Positions 21,517-33,790 of a DNA stretch of 64,000 bases are shown here, piece by piece (positions within the stretch are counted from its first letter, which is position 1; each line of letters begins with the position of its first letter). Origin of the DNA: Ahaetulla prasina. Lineage: Eukaryota > Chordata > Lepidosauria > Squamata > Colubridae. The translations under genes were made by a program, and so were the position numbers. Under the pieces are notes generated by a model. That model was not told where the DNA came from. It searched no databases and saw only the letters and a list, made by a program, of their open reading frames with translations. The DNA lies in the NCBI RefSeq assembly GCF_028640845.1, contig NC_080540.1, forward strand, positions 278,023,524 through 278,087,523, written 5' to 3'.

Positions 21517-22478
21517 TGGTTGTCGACGCATTCTCTAAATGGTTGGAGATCATACTCATGAAATCCACTACGGCCGAGGCAGTAATCGCAGCCCTGCGCC
21601 ACTTATTCGCAACCCACGGGTTGCCTGACACTCTGGTGTCCGACAACGGGCCGCAATTCACGGCAGCCCAGTTCGAAGAATACTTGGCAGAGGAGGGCAT
21701 CCGACATGCCCTCTCTGCGCCTTTCCACCCTGCGTCGAATGGCCTTGCAGAGCGTTCCGTCCGGAGCGCTAAGGAGGCATTGTCCAGGCTCAAGCCAGGT
21801 GACTGGCAAACAAAGATAGACTTCTTTCTGGCCGTTCAGCACAGAACCCCAAGCACTGCTACAGGCAGAAGCCCAGCCGAATTATTGATGGGACGGAAAC
21901 TCCGGTGCCCACTTGACCATTTGAGTCCCCATTACACACCAGAGGGTTACAAGGGGGAAATAGACAAAACAAGGGAATTGGGCATAGGCGACCGAGTGTG
22001 GGCCCGCAACTACGGGGACGGCCCAAGTTGGCTCGCAGGGCAAATAATAAAAGCAACCGGCCCAAAGTCATACTTGGTCGAATTACAAGACAACCGAGTA
22101 TGGAGGCGCCACATAGATCAGATAAGGAGACGAATAACTGAACAAATTAAGCCACAGGAAACAAATTATGACCCCTCCTTATTTGAACCCACAGCTGACC
22201 ATGACCCGGGGGAGGCGCAAGACTTAGCTGAGGTCCCGGAGGTCCAGCGACGCCATCAGGTTCCCGAGGGAAACGACAGGGAAAATTACAGTAATCCAGG
22301 GCCGGATGGCCAAGAAAAAGAATCTGCAAATAATCCAGGGCCCGATGGCCTAGAAAAAGAGCTGGGAGGAGAAAACAGACCCTCCGAACAGCTCAAAACA
22401 CCACCCAGGACTGAACCGCGCAGGTCTGAAAGAACTAGGAGACGCCCAGGTTATTTGCGTGACTACGTCGAAAAATAA
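21387..22478 (+). pseudogene. pol: Gypsy integrase core and C-terminal region
   Basis: A 363-codon open frame containing the integrase catalytic triad: HIDFAGPFHGQTFLVVVDAF, TLVSDNGPQFTAAQFEEYL and NGLAERSVRSAKEAL (D, D, E). A C-terminal GPY/F-like segment follows (WLAGQIIKATGPKSYLVEL). The extreme C-terminus has a short internal duplication of an NPGPDGxEKE block (about 22288-22362) and ends RRRPGYLRDYVEK before TAA at 22476-22478. No chromodomain. The core motifs are intact, but it is out of frame with upstream pol. Confidence 0.88.
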
Positions 22479-22516
22479 CATGTAAATAAAATGTAAATAG
22501 AGGCAAAGTTTTTTCT

Positions 22517-22529
22517 GGGAGGGGAGGAG
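22517..22529 (+). promoter_or_regulatory. Gypsy polypurine tract
   Basis: GGGAGGGGAGGAG immediately before the 3' LTR, the plus-strand primer site. Confidence 0.85.
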
Positions 22530-22720
22530 TGTTATGTATTCTTGTATGTACCTTTAAATATTTGGGCGGGAAATCAGCACGTTGCTGATTGGACGAAGCC
22601 GCCAGTAGAACTGTATAAAAGGAGAGGTTTTTCCCCCCAGCCTGTTGCTGGGTTCACCCTATATTAAAGAGCTGTTGTCACTACCCTGGTCTCCAGCCTC
22701 GTTACTTCCAGAACTTAACA
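22530..22720 (+). repeat. Gypsy 3' LTR
   Basis: 191 bp, TGTTATG...AACTTAACA, with two differences from the 5' LTR; followed by the target duplication GTTTC. Confidence 0.95.
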
Positions 22721-22725
22721 GTTTC

Positions 22726-24464
22726 AGTTCGCAACTTCAGAGTTCAGAGCTTAATACAGAGCCACGCCTAGGCTCCTACCAGTTTCCGTTTCTAAACAGT
22801 CCTCATTGGCTGACCTTGTTACCATGTCTTCCTAGTCATGAATATTCTGACAGTCATAACTCAAGGTCTATGTATATTTAATATATACGGCACCCCATTT
22901 CAACAAGTGATAAGTATGGCATTTCAGTAAACGTTAAATGAGGAGTTGTACCTATTATCTCTGGAGGAATCTTATGGTGAGCATACTACCTTACGTTAGA
23001 GGTAAAATTTCTCAATGAAGTTGTTTCAGGCTCTGGCCGGATTGCCTACTCTGCTTGGCTGTTGGAGTCATCTCCTTAAAAAGGAAGGTCCACAAGAGGT
23101 CTTCCTCCTTTAGATCATCCTTTTGTAACCTATGCAGATTAGCTAAAGTAAATTTGGAAGTGTACTTGCTTAACCTTTGTAAATCTTAATCCTACTGGCC
23201 TGTCATCTCAATTATTTGCCAACAGTTCAGCCCAAACAGGAACGTTTGGTTTGGTCCAAAGAGTCATTTTGGATAGTCGGGTGGGCAGCATATTAATTCA
23301 TCAAATTGGACAGTTTTATTAACTCTGGATTACTGACATTAAACTTTAGGAGCCAGTGTTTTTTCTAATGCGGTAGCTGCAATCCATTCTTTAGGAAAGA
23401 GTTTACTACACCATTGCTTCTAACAAGCAGGAAAAAAACAAGAAGGATTGGTCAAGTGACAAGCAGCTGTCTGGAAGAATTACAGTTGGGTTTATTTTAT
23501 TTATTAAACAAATATATATGGCTGCCCAACTTACACAAAGGTAACTCTTGGTGGCTTACAACATTAAAAATCCACAACGGCTTTGTGTTGTGGGAAAATT
23601 AAGTCTAAACTGACTAGAATATCTAGCAAGATCCAATCTGAGTCAGTCTCCTTACTGGAAGAGTAAATTTCTGGTCCTATTATCCAACCCAGATTGGAAT
23701 TTGCAACATTGTCCTGGGTCACGTATATTTGCTTTCATTCATGAGAATATCTAGCATTTATGCATGCTTTGTGCCATACATTTCAGTCCATTCATTTACA
23801 TTAATACCTACATTTTCACTTCCTTGCATGTATCCATCAACTCTGCTTAACAAGATCAAACCACATGTATTCATATTTATTTCATCCTTCCCTTTTCTCT
23901 TAGTTTTAGATTCACAACATCTATCTACTTTTTCATTCCCTTTCATTCATTATTTCATGTGGTTTCCCATTTATTTCTCTTCCATTCCAAGTCATCATCT
24001 TCATATGTCATAATTCATAGCAAATGAACCCCATGATATTGACCTCTGCTGACCATCATGCTTTGAAATATAAACCCACTTCTATTGAGCTTCTGGCACT
24101 TGTTATCTTTTGTAAGATTTTTTTTAAATAATGTTTTATATTGTGACTTGCCTAGAGTCAGCTGGAGTGAAACAGCACCTAAACTGAAACAAGTAAATGA
24201 GGTAAAATTTATCTTAGATACAGTGTGCACTGGGCACTGCAGGCAAGTCAAAAAAAAATATGTTAAGTTCTGGGCGAAGAATGGAGGTGAGGCCTGAGTG
24301 ATTCCTAACAGTTCTTTATTCAATCCTGCCTGTGAGGCAATCTCGCTCCCTGGCTGACACAACTCCTTTTATATGAAACTGATCAGCCAAACAGCCAATT
24401 AGGAGAGAGTATTTTCCCACTTCAACAGTGGACCAGAATGAGAATTTCAACTGACAACTATATA
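22726..24464. other. Intergenic, LINE tail only
   Basis: Bases 23486-23580 (ATTTTATTTATTAAAC, TGGCTGCCCAACTTACAC, GGTGGCTTACAA) resemble a LINE 3' tail in minus orientation, as at 36380. No gene recognised elsewhere. Confidence 0.5.
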
Positions 24465-24472
24465 CTATATAC

Positions 24473-25199
24473 CAGTGATGGCTAACCTTTTTGCCATCAC
24501 GTGCCAAAAGTGAGAGGAGTGCTGGGGGCAGTGGTGGGATTCAGCTGGTTCACACCTATTTGGAAGAACCGGTTGTTAACTTTCTAAGCAGTTTGGGAAC
24601 CGGTTGTTGGAAGAAATCTTATTTTGTTTATTTTCCCCACTTTACAGGGCTAATCCTGTAAGGAATTGAAACATTCTGGTGTTGTTTCTAGCCTAATCTT
24701 TATCGCCCTGCTTACAGAAAACTGCCTCTCTGGTTAACCTTTATTACATTGTAACAGCTAAGGTAAAGTGCCCATCGACGTGAGTGACGTTGAGTTGGCC
24801 ACACCCACATGGTCACATAATCACCGAGCCACACCTACCCAGCTGGTCATTAGGGCAGAGAACCGGTTGTTAAATTATTTGAATCCCACCACTGGCTGGG
24901 GGGATCAGTGTGTGTGTGCCCACACCCCTGCCCCTGCACATGCGCATGACACACACACACACCCGTGCTCCCCCCACTTTTGGCACGAGATGGCACAGTG
25001 GGCCCGTTTTTTGCCTCTCTAGGATCCTGGGGAGGGCGAAAACAGCTTTCTCCACCAACACGGAGGCCCTCCAGGGGGCAGAAATGGCCTGTTTCCCTAC
25101 TTCTGGTGGGCCCAGAAGGCCTGAAAATCAGCACATGCACGCTGGAGCTGAGCTCGCATGCCTACCAATATGGCCCCACGTGCCACCTGTGGATCATGG
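24473..25199. mobile_element. hAT element containing a second hAT element
   Basis: The left end CAGTGATGGCTAACC resembles the termini at 27476 and 29400; the right end is TGTGGATCATGG. Flanks CTATATAC (24465-24472) and CTACATAC (25200-25207) are an 8-bp target duplication with one difference. The element is split by the 366-bp insertion at 24529-24894; without it the host is about 353 bp. Confidence 0.75.
24529..24894. mobile_element. hAT MITE, 366 bp, nested
   Basis: Termini CAGTGGTGGGATTCA and TTGAATCCCACCACTG; perfect 8-bp target duplication GCTGGGGG (24521-24528, 24895-24902). Confidence 0.95.
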
Positions 25200-25207
25200 C
25201 TACATAC

Positions 25208-26574
25208 AATACATAACCAAATCCACTTAATTGGAATGCACTTTTATTATGCCATGCCTTCTCCAAACACCCTAGGAAACAGAAAAACAAGAACCCTCTT
25301 TGGCAAGGGAAGAAGATTTGAAGAAAACTGGAAGGGAGAAATCAGCTCAGCAGTGTTATTCATCAGACTATTAACTATCCCAGAAAGAAATGTTTTACAT
25401 TGTAAAAATGAAGCATGTCCGGGCTATTGCTGGTACATGAAAGGGGTTCCCCTAAACCTGTTTTCTTGGTGAATATAAGCCAGTGTTTTTCAAACTTGGC
25501 AACTTTAAGATGTGGGGAGTTCAACTCAAAGTTGCCAAGTTTGGAAAATACTGTAGGAACAATTCAGATGCATCCCCATATCTGCTTTGCTCCTACTCCC
25601 TCTTCACAAAGGATGCAACCTTATAGCAGCAGTTCAAACTCAGATGCACATTTTAGCTGAATACTTCAATATCTAAAGATCCAAACGCAGGTGTACATTT
25701 TCAGCATCTTAAGAGCAATGCCGAGACCAGATTTTACATTATCAAGCAGCTGCTGAGAAACACAGATGTGCAGTGTATTCCACCGCTGACCCCTTCCTTG
25801 CTGGTTTTGCTCCTTGTTCATTAGCTCTCTCCAAGCGTGAAAGTGCTCCATGCTGAGTTGGGATAAGAATTCAGGTTGAATCAATTACATAAATATGTGC
25901 TTGCTTATATAAATACAGTATTATATGTTTGCCTTTAGGCTGGATTGCACTGATGTCATCCTGAAGAATGGAATTCTTGAGACATTGCCAGTTGGCACCT
26001 ACTAGTGACTCACTGATTACAGAACTTATGCCTTGAGAGGGGGAGCAGATTCAAGGGTGTCTATCCCAGAGCATTCTTATCTCTTCTTCCTTTCCAGTAA
26101 AGTCCAGAGACGGCTGGGTAGAAAACCAATTAGAGCCCTGATATGCATAACAAGGCTGATATATCGCAAGGTAATGTTTTCACAGTGAAGGATGGCCATA
26201 GGTGTAGCAATCTCCAGTCCTTGAAAAGGAACATGGGTGTCTATTTTCGCTTGGTTAATAGCTTTTATGGCTGCATGCTAATTAGAGCCCATTTCCATTT
26301 GCTGGAATTGTATGAAAAACACCTTAGCTACAGACAGACCTTCTTTTTCTCTTCAGACTGTCACGTGCCAATGAATGAGGCTCTATGCAAAAGCTGGAAG
26401 GAACACGTATTGTTTGTGACATAATGCTTACATTGTTTTAACTGTAAAGCAAAATGAGCTATGCAAAGTATTAAAATGGCAACCGCTAGAAGATGCAATA
26501 TATTTTGACAAGGAAAGATTCTGAATTTCTGAAAGCAGAATAAAAGGCACGGAAAGGCTGTTTGACTTGCTATG
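25208..26574. other. Intergenic, minor hairpin MITE remnant
   Basis: At 25484-25553, GTTTTTCAAACTTGGCAACT pairs imperfectly with AAGTTGCCAAGTTTGG, a decayed relative of the hairpin elements at 39125 and 40022. No gene recognised. Confidence 0.5.
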
Positions 26575-26582
26575 TGTGTATC

Positions 26583-26994
26583 CAGGGGTGGGCTGCTGTG
26601 GGTTTGCAGGGGTTTGGGAGAACCTCTAGCTAAGATTCTTTGCAATTCAGAGAACCCCCAAATCTGCTCCTGGCTGGCCCCACTCACCCCTCCCCACCCC
26701 TCCCAGGAGTCCCCACACAGCCTGTTTTGGATACAGGTAAGTGCAGGGCGCACACAGAGGCTCAGGGAGGATGAAAAATGGGACTACCGGAAGTTCGGGA
26801 AGCCATCTGGAGCCTGGGAAGTTCATTTTTGTCCTCCTGGAGGCTCGAGGAAAGGTTCTGGAGCCCGGGGAGGGCAAAAATGCCCCCCTCCCCAACTGTG
26901 GTGCAGGAGGCCAACTAGGCCATGCCCACCATGTCCACACCCACCCAGCAACTGGGCAGAGAACCCTTACTAAAATTTTTGAAGCTCACCGCCA
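26583..26994. mobile_element. hAT non-autonomous element, 412 bp
   Basis: The left end CAGGGGTGGGCTGC and the right end AAGCTCACCGCCA are imperfect inverted repeats; perfect 8-bp target duplication TGTGTATC (26575-26582, 26995-27002). GC-rich interior related to 4085-4517. Confidence 0.85.
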
Positions 26995-27002
26995 TGTGTA
27001 TC

Positions 27003-27467
27003 CCAAATAAAAATATTCAAAGTGGCATATCAACTAAATGCATCAAAACCGTGTAAAATTGGTGCGACCCAGCTTGACGCTTGAAATGAAGCATCAGGAG
27101 CAATAATGCTTTGTCTTGAAAAGCGTGGTGGTGGGGCCAGTCTGCCTTCTTTTTACTTCTGTATGTGAACAAAGGACAGCTAAAGAATCAGAAACAGCTG
27201 AAGTAGGATGGCTTCTCTGTTAACTCAAAGCATCACTTTGTGGATCTGCTATGAGTGGTCCAAATTTGTCCACCACCACCCCCACTGAAGATTTCATAGT
27301 CCTAATCTTCTCTACAGTTTCTGTCCTTCCCCAATTTTGTCTTGTTCAGCAAGGCTAAGAGTGAATGATCAGCCTAAAGTCATTCAATACATTACATGGC
27401 TAAGGAAACTGGGGAGACTGCAGCTCTGCTGGTTCTCTTGGAGGTCTCGGCAACTTTTGAAACCATT
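27003..27467. other. Intergenic, no gene recognised
   Basis: No coding or repeat signal. Confidence 0.45.
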
Positions 27468-27475
27468 GCCTATGA

Positions 27476-28000
27476 CCGTGATGGCAAACCTATGGCACAG
27501 GTGCCAGAGGTGGCACACAGAGCCTTCTCTGCTGGCATTTGTGCTGTCGCCCGAGATCAGATCTCCGTGGCGTTTCTTTCGTGAGCGTCTGTTTCCCTGC
27601 AAACAACGAAACAGAAGCTAACGAAAGAAAAAGATCTTACCTCTTGCTGCGCTGCCAGTGTTGGGATACCCTGCTCCCCGCTGGCCAGCTGGTCTTCGGG
27701 TCTCTGCTACGCATGTGGGCATGTCTGTGCATGCGCACATTCACGATGTCCATGCATGCGCACCTTCTCGCATGTCCATGTGTATGCACATTCACACGTC
27801 TATGCATGTGCATGTTCATGCGTGTCCGTACACGCACACATTTGTGCATGTCCGTGCACGCACACATTCACACATGTCCACGCATGCACATATTCACACA
27901 TGTCAGTGCATGCACGTGATCATATGCACATACCTTTTAGTTTGGGCATACGCACGCGTGCAGTTTGGGCACTCGGTGTATAAAAGGTTCGCCATCACTG
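27476..28000. mobile_element. hAT non-autonomous element, 525 bp, with internal minisatellite
   Basis: Termini CCGTGATGGCAAACCTATGG and GGTTCGCCATCACTG; perfect 8-bp target duplication GCCTATGA (27468-27475, 28001-28008). From about 27710 to 27930 the interior is about eight degenerate ~26-bp units of the form ATGTCCGTGCACGCACACAT. Open frames rich in Cys/His here arise from this repeat and are not genes. Confidence 0.93.
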
Positions 28001-28321
28001 GCCTATGATACCTTTCTTCAGAAAGATCTTCCTATCTTTCTGAAAGGATTGGGAATTTGGCTTTTGATTGCATTTCCTCTGGTCATTTCTGTTCAATATA
28101 TCTAGAAAGTGATGTGTGAGAAAGCATTGCTACAGTTTGTTGCTTAGGCTATTGATCTATAGAATTCTACCTTGTCCAGTGTGGACAAGATATACATCTA
28201 CATAAAATCCCTGGGAGTAATCAATATGTTGGTGACACCCAACTGGATAGATCCTTATCATATGATTCCAAAGAACGAATCAGTATCTTTAATGCTGTCT
28301 AAATTTGATAATGATCCAGAT

Positions 28322-28634
28322 CATTATCTGGTGGTATTCAGCAGGTTCTGACCAGTTCTGGAGAATCGGTAGAGGAAATTTTGAGTAGTTCAGAGAACCA
28401 GCAAATATCACCTCTGATTGGCCCCACCCCCATCTATTGTCTGCCTCCTGAGTTCCAGCTGATCGGGAGGGAATGGGGATTTTGCAGTAATCTTCCACTG
28501 GAGTGGCAAGGGAATGGAGATTTTACAATATCCTCCCCCTGCCACGCCCACCAAGCCATGCCCACCAAGCTATGCCACACCCACCAAGCCACGCCCACAT
28601 AACCAGTAGTAAAAAAAATTGAATCCCACCATTG
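28322..28634. mobile_element. hAT MITE, 313 bp
   Basis: The right end TTGAATCCCACCATTG and flanks ATCCAGAT (28314-28321) / ATCTAGAT (28635-28642) support it. The interior (TTCTGGAGAATCGGTAG, AATGGGGATTTTGCAGTA, CACGCCCACC) is shared with 44076, 54884 and 55297. The left terminus is poorly preserved. Confidence 0.8.
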
Positions 28635-28642
28635 ATCTAGAT

Positions 28643-29391
28643 GACAGAGAACTATCTAAAATTATATTTTGGCAACCGGCATCCATGATTGAATTTTTTT
28701 TAAAAAGGAATAACTATAAATGCATGGGCCAAATATTCTGTGTTTAAATTAGCACAAATGTGTTTAATTTCTTGTAATCTTTCTTCCCTACATATGACTC
28801 CCTCCCCTTTTTATTCATTTTATTGAGAACAAATTATTTTGTATAATCTTTCAATGATATTTCCAGAGTGGCTTATAAAAGAAAAACATGAGAGAATAGA
28901 AGTAGATCTTTAGTGATTGACACATATAGTTACCATTTGAACTTATGACAGTGCTGAAAATAACTTTGTGGCCAAGGTATACATTTAAAAGCTTCATAGT
29001 GTCCCTCAGTCACACAATCACCATTACACTCACCATGCATTTTCTTATGCCTGAGCCTTTTTTTTTTCTCTTTTGCAAAGTTGGAGAAGAAGGGATTACA
29101 AAAGAGTAAGAAGACACATAATCAAGACTATACATAAAACGAAATGAGTTGGCACTGGTAGTCCCAAGTGCATTATGCATAGTATATTTTCCATTATATG
29201 CTTCTTAACTTTCTTGCAATCCCTTACTCTTCTATCTTTCTGCTCTCCAAGAGGGATGGTGGAGAAAAAAGGGCCAGGCACAGGATATATTGCTTAAAGA
29301 GATCACTTGTTTCTTTTTCTTCAAACCCCCTGCCACGAGATTGGTTAAAAAAGCATGGGAGGGCAAGAAAAAAAACAAAAAATGAGACAAA
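28643..29391. other. Intergenic, no gene recognised
   Basis: A/T-rich, no coding signal. Confidence 0.45.
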
Positions 29392-29399
29392 CTCTAGGC

Positions 29400-29806
29400 C
29401 AGTGTTGGTGAAACTTTTCAACACTGAGTACCAATATGGGAGCATGCATGTGGGGGAACGCCAGAAACAAGAAGAGCAGCTCCCCGGCATGCATGCACAT
29501 ATTGGGAAGCTGGGCTTCCAGTTTCCAGCATGCTCTTGCGTGCCGCTCACCTAGTCTTCCAGTTTCTTGTGCTCATGCACACGCAAAGACCAGCTAACCG
29601 GCACAGATGCGCGCACCAGAAACCAGAAGCTCAGCTTCCTAGGATGCACATGTGCGCCAGGAAGCTGCTCTTCTGGTTTCTGGCACTCCTGCACATGCAA
29701 AAATGCGCACTGGAACCCGAGAGAGTAATGGACAATGGCTGGCATGCCCGGAGAGATGGCTCTGTGTGCCACTTCCAGCACGCATGCCATAGGTTCACCA
29801 TCACGG
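29400..29806. mobile_element. hAT non-autonomous element, 407 bp
   Basis: Termini CAGTGTTGGTGAAAC and GGTTCACCATCACGG; perfect 8-bp target duplication CTCTAGGC (29392-29399, 29807-29814). Related to 27476. The interior repeats AACCAGAAGCTCAGCTTCC-like segments. Confidence 0.92.
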
Positions 29807-29831
29807 CTCTAGGCAATCTCTCCTGTGCCTG

Positions 29832-30102
29832 ACCCTTTTTTTTTTTATTTGCATTTATATCCCGCCCTTCTCCGAAGACTCAGGGCGGCTTACACTATGT
29901 CAAGCAATAGTCTTCATCCATTTGTATATTATATACAAAGTCAATTTATTGCCCCCAACAATCTGGGTCCTCATTTTACCTACCTTATAAAGGATGGAAG
30001 GCTGAGTCAACCGTGGGCCTGGTGAGACTTGAACTTGCAATAATTGCAAGCAGCTATGTTAATAACAGACTGTCTTAGCAGTCTGAGCCACCAGAGGCCT
30101 TT
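29832..30102 (-). mobile_element. tRNA-derived SINE (Sauria/ACA-like), minus strand, near full length
   Basis: T-rich tail, body CCGCCCTTCTCCGAAG, AACAATCTGGGTCC, GGAAGGCTGAGTCAACC; the tRNA-like head is the complement of GAGACTTGAACTTGC (box B) and GCAGTCTGAGCCACCAGAGG (box A). Confidence 0.8.
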
Positions 30103-31104
30103 CTCCCTTCCCTCGCAGAGCAGAAATTGGAGAGAAAGGGAGTGTAAGAGTGTTTTAAGAGGTAAGCCTGTAGTACATTCTATTTGTTAGCTTATCATTA
30201 ACATCATCCTTATTTTTATAAATATTACTTGCATATTTCTTCTCAAATGAGCATGGAACAGTACCCAGAAAAAAGTCTCAATTGAAATAATTCACCATAA
30301 AATAATTCCTAAATAATAAAAACAGTAGAACATGCAACAAAATATAAATAATTAACACTATTCATCACAACTGGCTTTTCCACATTCCTTAAACTTGCAG
30401 AAAATTGCACTCACATTATTTTTGTTGTCTCCCTTGGCAATCCCTATCCTGCTTCCTATTGCCTCTATTTCAGTCTTTCCCAACCCTGGCAACTTTCAGT
30501 TGTGTGGACTTCAACTCCCAGAATTCCCCAGCTACTATACACTCACATATCTGCAAGTTGTCAAGACTGAGAAATATTGTTCTATTGTGATCATTCATTT
30601 TACTCCTGAATGATGCTGCCCTGATTAGGGATGTGCTGCATATGATAGGCACAGAGATTGGTTCAATAGTCCAGCTTTGCTCTTGTCTGCATATCATCAG
30701 ATGGTGAGAAAAATACCCACCATCCACAATCCTGCAGCAGGGATAACTCAGATCTGATTGGAAAACTTGTTGTTAAAGCTCTTCCCTGTTTGCATCTAAC
30801 CAAATACGATTTACTAATACTTTTTTTCCTGCTCTTCTCAATGGTTTCATCATGTCTTCAGAATATGAATGAAACAGATTTAAATTATCCTTGATGGAAT
30901 CACTTTTAAAGTAGTCTTTTCCAATATCTTGACACCATCAAAGATATATACAAAAACTGTAAAGTTTTGTCTTCTGTTCTGGGCGGATAATAATAGGCAG
31001 TGACTGAGAAGGGAAGAGGGGCAACAAGGAAGCGGAACTGTGACTGGAAATAAGGACAGCAAATGTCATGGTATTATTGTACTCTGATCTCTTAATAAGA
31101 AATG
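30103..31104. other. Intergenic with a hairpin-MITE remnant
   Basis: At 30472-30536, TTTCCCAACCCTGGCAACTT and GTGGACTTCAACTCCCAGAA match half of the hairpin elements at 39125 and 40022. No gene recognised. Confidence 0.5.
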
Positions 31105-31545
31105 GATAATGTGATAGCTCAATAATGACCTAAGCATAGCTCATAAAATCATCTGCTACAATGTCCTCCCTGTCAATAACTATTTCAGATTCAACCACAA
31201 CAACACACGAGCACACAATAGATACAAACTTAAAGTGAACCGCTCCAAACTCGATTGCAGAAATTATGATTTCAGTAACAGAGTTATTAATGCCTGGAAT
31301 GCAATACCTGACTTTGTGGTTTCTTCCCAAAACCCCAAAAACTGTAACTTAAGACTGTCTACTGTTGACCTCATTCCTAAGAAGTCTGTAAGGGGCGTGC
31401 GTAAGAGCACCAGCATGCCTACCATCCCTGTCCTAATCCCTTTAATTGTATTTACTTTATGTATTCAAATCATGCTTATATTTATATATATTATCTAATA
31501 TGTACTCGACAAAATAAATGAATAAATAAAATAAAATAAATAAAT
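31105..31545 (+). mobile_element. CR1/L2-group LINE 3' fragment
   Basis: Coding remnants MNRSKLDCRNYDFSNRVINAW and a decayed LSTVDL segment, then AAGGGGCGTGCGTAAG and an AAATAAATAAAT tail. Confidence 0.78.
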
Positions 31546-32204
31546 CAGAAGGCATCATCTAACATAACAACTCTTTCACCTATATAAAGAATGTTTGGGC
31601 AGTTGTCCTGCAAAGGTCTGCATATCTGAAGCTCTCTACTACAACCAGACAATGTGGGATTTCTACCTAGATACTCAGTGTGCAAAACCCAAGTGTGAAG
31701 GAACTTATACACTGAGTATTTCAACTCATCTTAGCACACAGCATGGATGGTATTGGCAGAAATCAATTTGTCTTATTTAATTGTCTTCCTTAATAAACAT
31801 TGTGCATCACACGACAATTTCTGGACCATCTTCAAGGATAGGACCATCTAGCAGGCATCTTTTTTTGAGGATGCTTTCTGCTTTGACAGTACAATTCTTT
31901 TTCCTCTCACTCTCTCTAACCACAGCTTCCTGCTGGCAATGACAATTTTTAGGTTTTACTGGTATTTTAAGACAGGGCGCCCAGAAAAGCTTCCTGTATA
32001 AAAAGTATTTGAAACGCTAGCTCTAGTTAGTTTTTCAGTGACAACTATCCCTATTTTATATCAACGCCTTTTGCTCTACAAGCCAGCTGCCCACTGGTTG
32101 ATTTACATGACTCTTCTATGACCAGCTACCTGTGTAGCTTCACTGCACTTATTTAATAACAGATGTTACCAGTATAAACATGTCATAATTTAAAAATAAA
32201 TAAT
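31546..32204. other. Intergenic, no gene recognised
   Basis: No coding or repeat signal. Confidence 0.45.
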
Positions 32205-33000
32205 ACAGACCAGAATCTAGAACAAATCATGTCCAAATTTCATCCAGCATATGCTCAGTCTTACATATAGGAAAAATGAACCCAAACACTAAGTACATAC
32301 TAGATGAACATTACCTTACAGATGACCCCCATCCCATTAAAGACCTTGGAGTTTTCATGTCAAATGATCTAAGTGCCAAAGCCCACTGCAACTACATAGC
32401 AAAAAAAGGCTCTAAGAGTTGTAAACCTAATCTTGCGTAGCTTCTTTTCCAGAAACACCACACTACTAACCAGAGCATATAAAACATTTGCTAGACCAAT
32501 TCTAGAATACAGCTCGCCTGTTTGGAACCCTCACCACATCTCTGACATCAATACAATCGAACGTGTCCAGAAATATTTTACAAGAAGAGTTCTCCATTCC
32601 TCTGAAAACAATAAAATACCTTATCCCACTAGACTGGAAATCCTAGGCTTAGAAAGCTTGGAACTCCATCACCTTCGACAAGACCTAAGTTTAACTCACA
32701 GAATCATCTATTGTAATGTCCTTCCTGTTAAAGACTTCTTCAGCTTTAATTGCAATAATACTAGAGCAACTAAAAGATTTAAACTTAATGTCAACCGCTT
32801 TAATCTAGATTGCAGAAAATATGACTTCTGTAACAGAATCATCAGTGCTTGGAATACTTTACCTGACTCTGTGGTCTCTTCTCATAATCCTAAAAGCTTT
32901 AACCAAAAACTTTCTACTATTGACCTCACCCCATTCCTAAGAGGACCATAAGGGGCGTGCATAAGCGCACAAACGTGCCTACCGTTCCTGTCCTATTGTT
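32205..33000 (+). mobile_element. CR1/L2-group LINE 3' fragment with 172-codon frame
   Basis: Begins with a decayed PNTKYILDEHYLTDD...KDLGVFMSNDLS-type segment, then an open frame 32433-32951: TRAYKTFARPILEYSSPVWN, IERVQKYFTRRVLHS, LEILGLESLELHHLRQDLS and LDCRKYDFCNRIISAWNTLP, ending LRGP. This is the region after the RT thumb. No palm domain, so 5'-truncated. Confidence 0.82.
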
Positions 33001-33029
33001 TTTCTTTTCTTCTTCATATATATATGACA

Positions 33030-33677
<648 letters not shown>

Positions 33678-33790
33678 TTATACCTCCTAATATTTACTCA
33701 TATATGTGTTTATATACTATATAATCTTTTTGTATGATACCTACATATATTGTTGTGATAAAATAAATAAATAAATAAATAAATGTTTGC

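Larger units (their letters stand above)
18145..22720 (+). mobile_element. Full-length Ty3/Gypsy LTR retrotransposon
   Basis: 4,576 bp bounded by 191-bp LTRs in direct orientation and a perfect 5-bp target duplication GTTTC (18140-18144 and 22721-22725). Order is LTR, primer-binding region, gag, zinc knuckles, protease, reverse transcriptase, RNase H, integrase, polypurine tract, LTR: pol order RT-RH-IN defines Ty3/Gypsy. Gag and pol resemble the Mag/K02A2.6-like lineage (inference). The two LTRs differ at only two positions, so the insertion is young, yet pol contains several small frame disruptions and a changed RT active site. No envelope gene. Confidence 0.95.

Noticed and set aside
22288..22365. 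2A ribosome-skipping peptide in Gypsy pol
   Set aside because: NPGP is present twice, but the upstream DxE is missing in both and there is no downstream protein.
27539..28008. Cys/His-rich frames (CMRTF, HAHIH repeats) as a metal-binding protein
   Set aside because: They are translations of the minisatellite in a hAT element with perfect GCCTATGA duplications.
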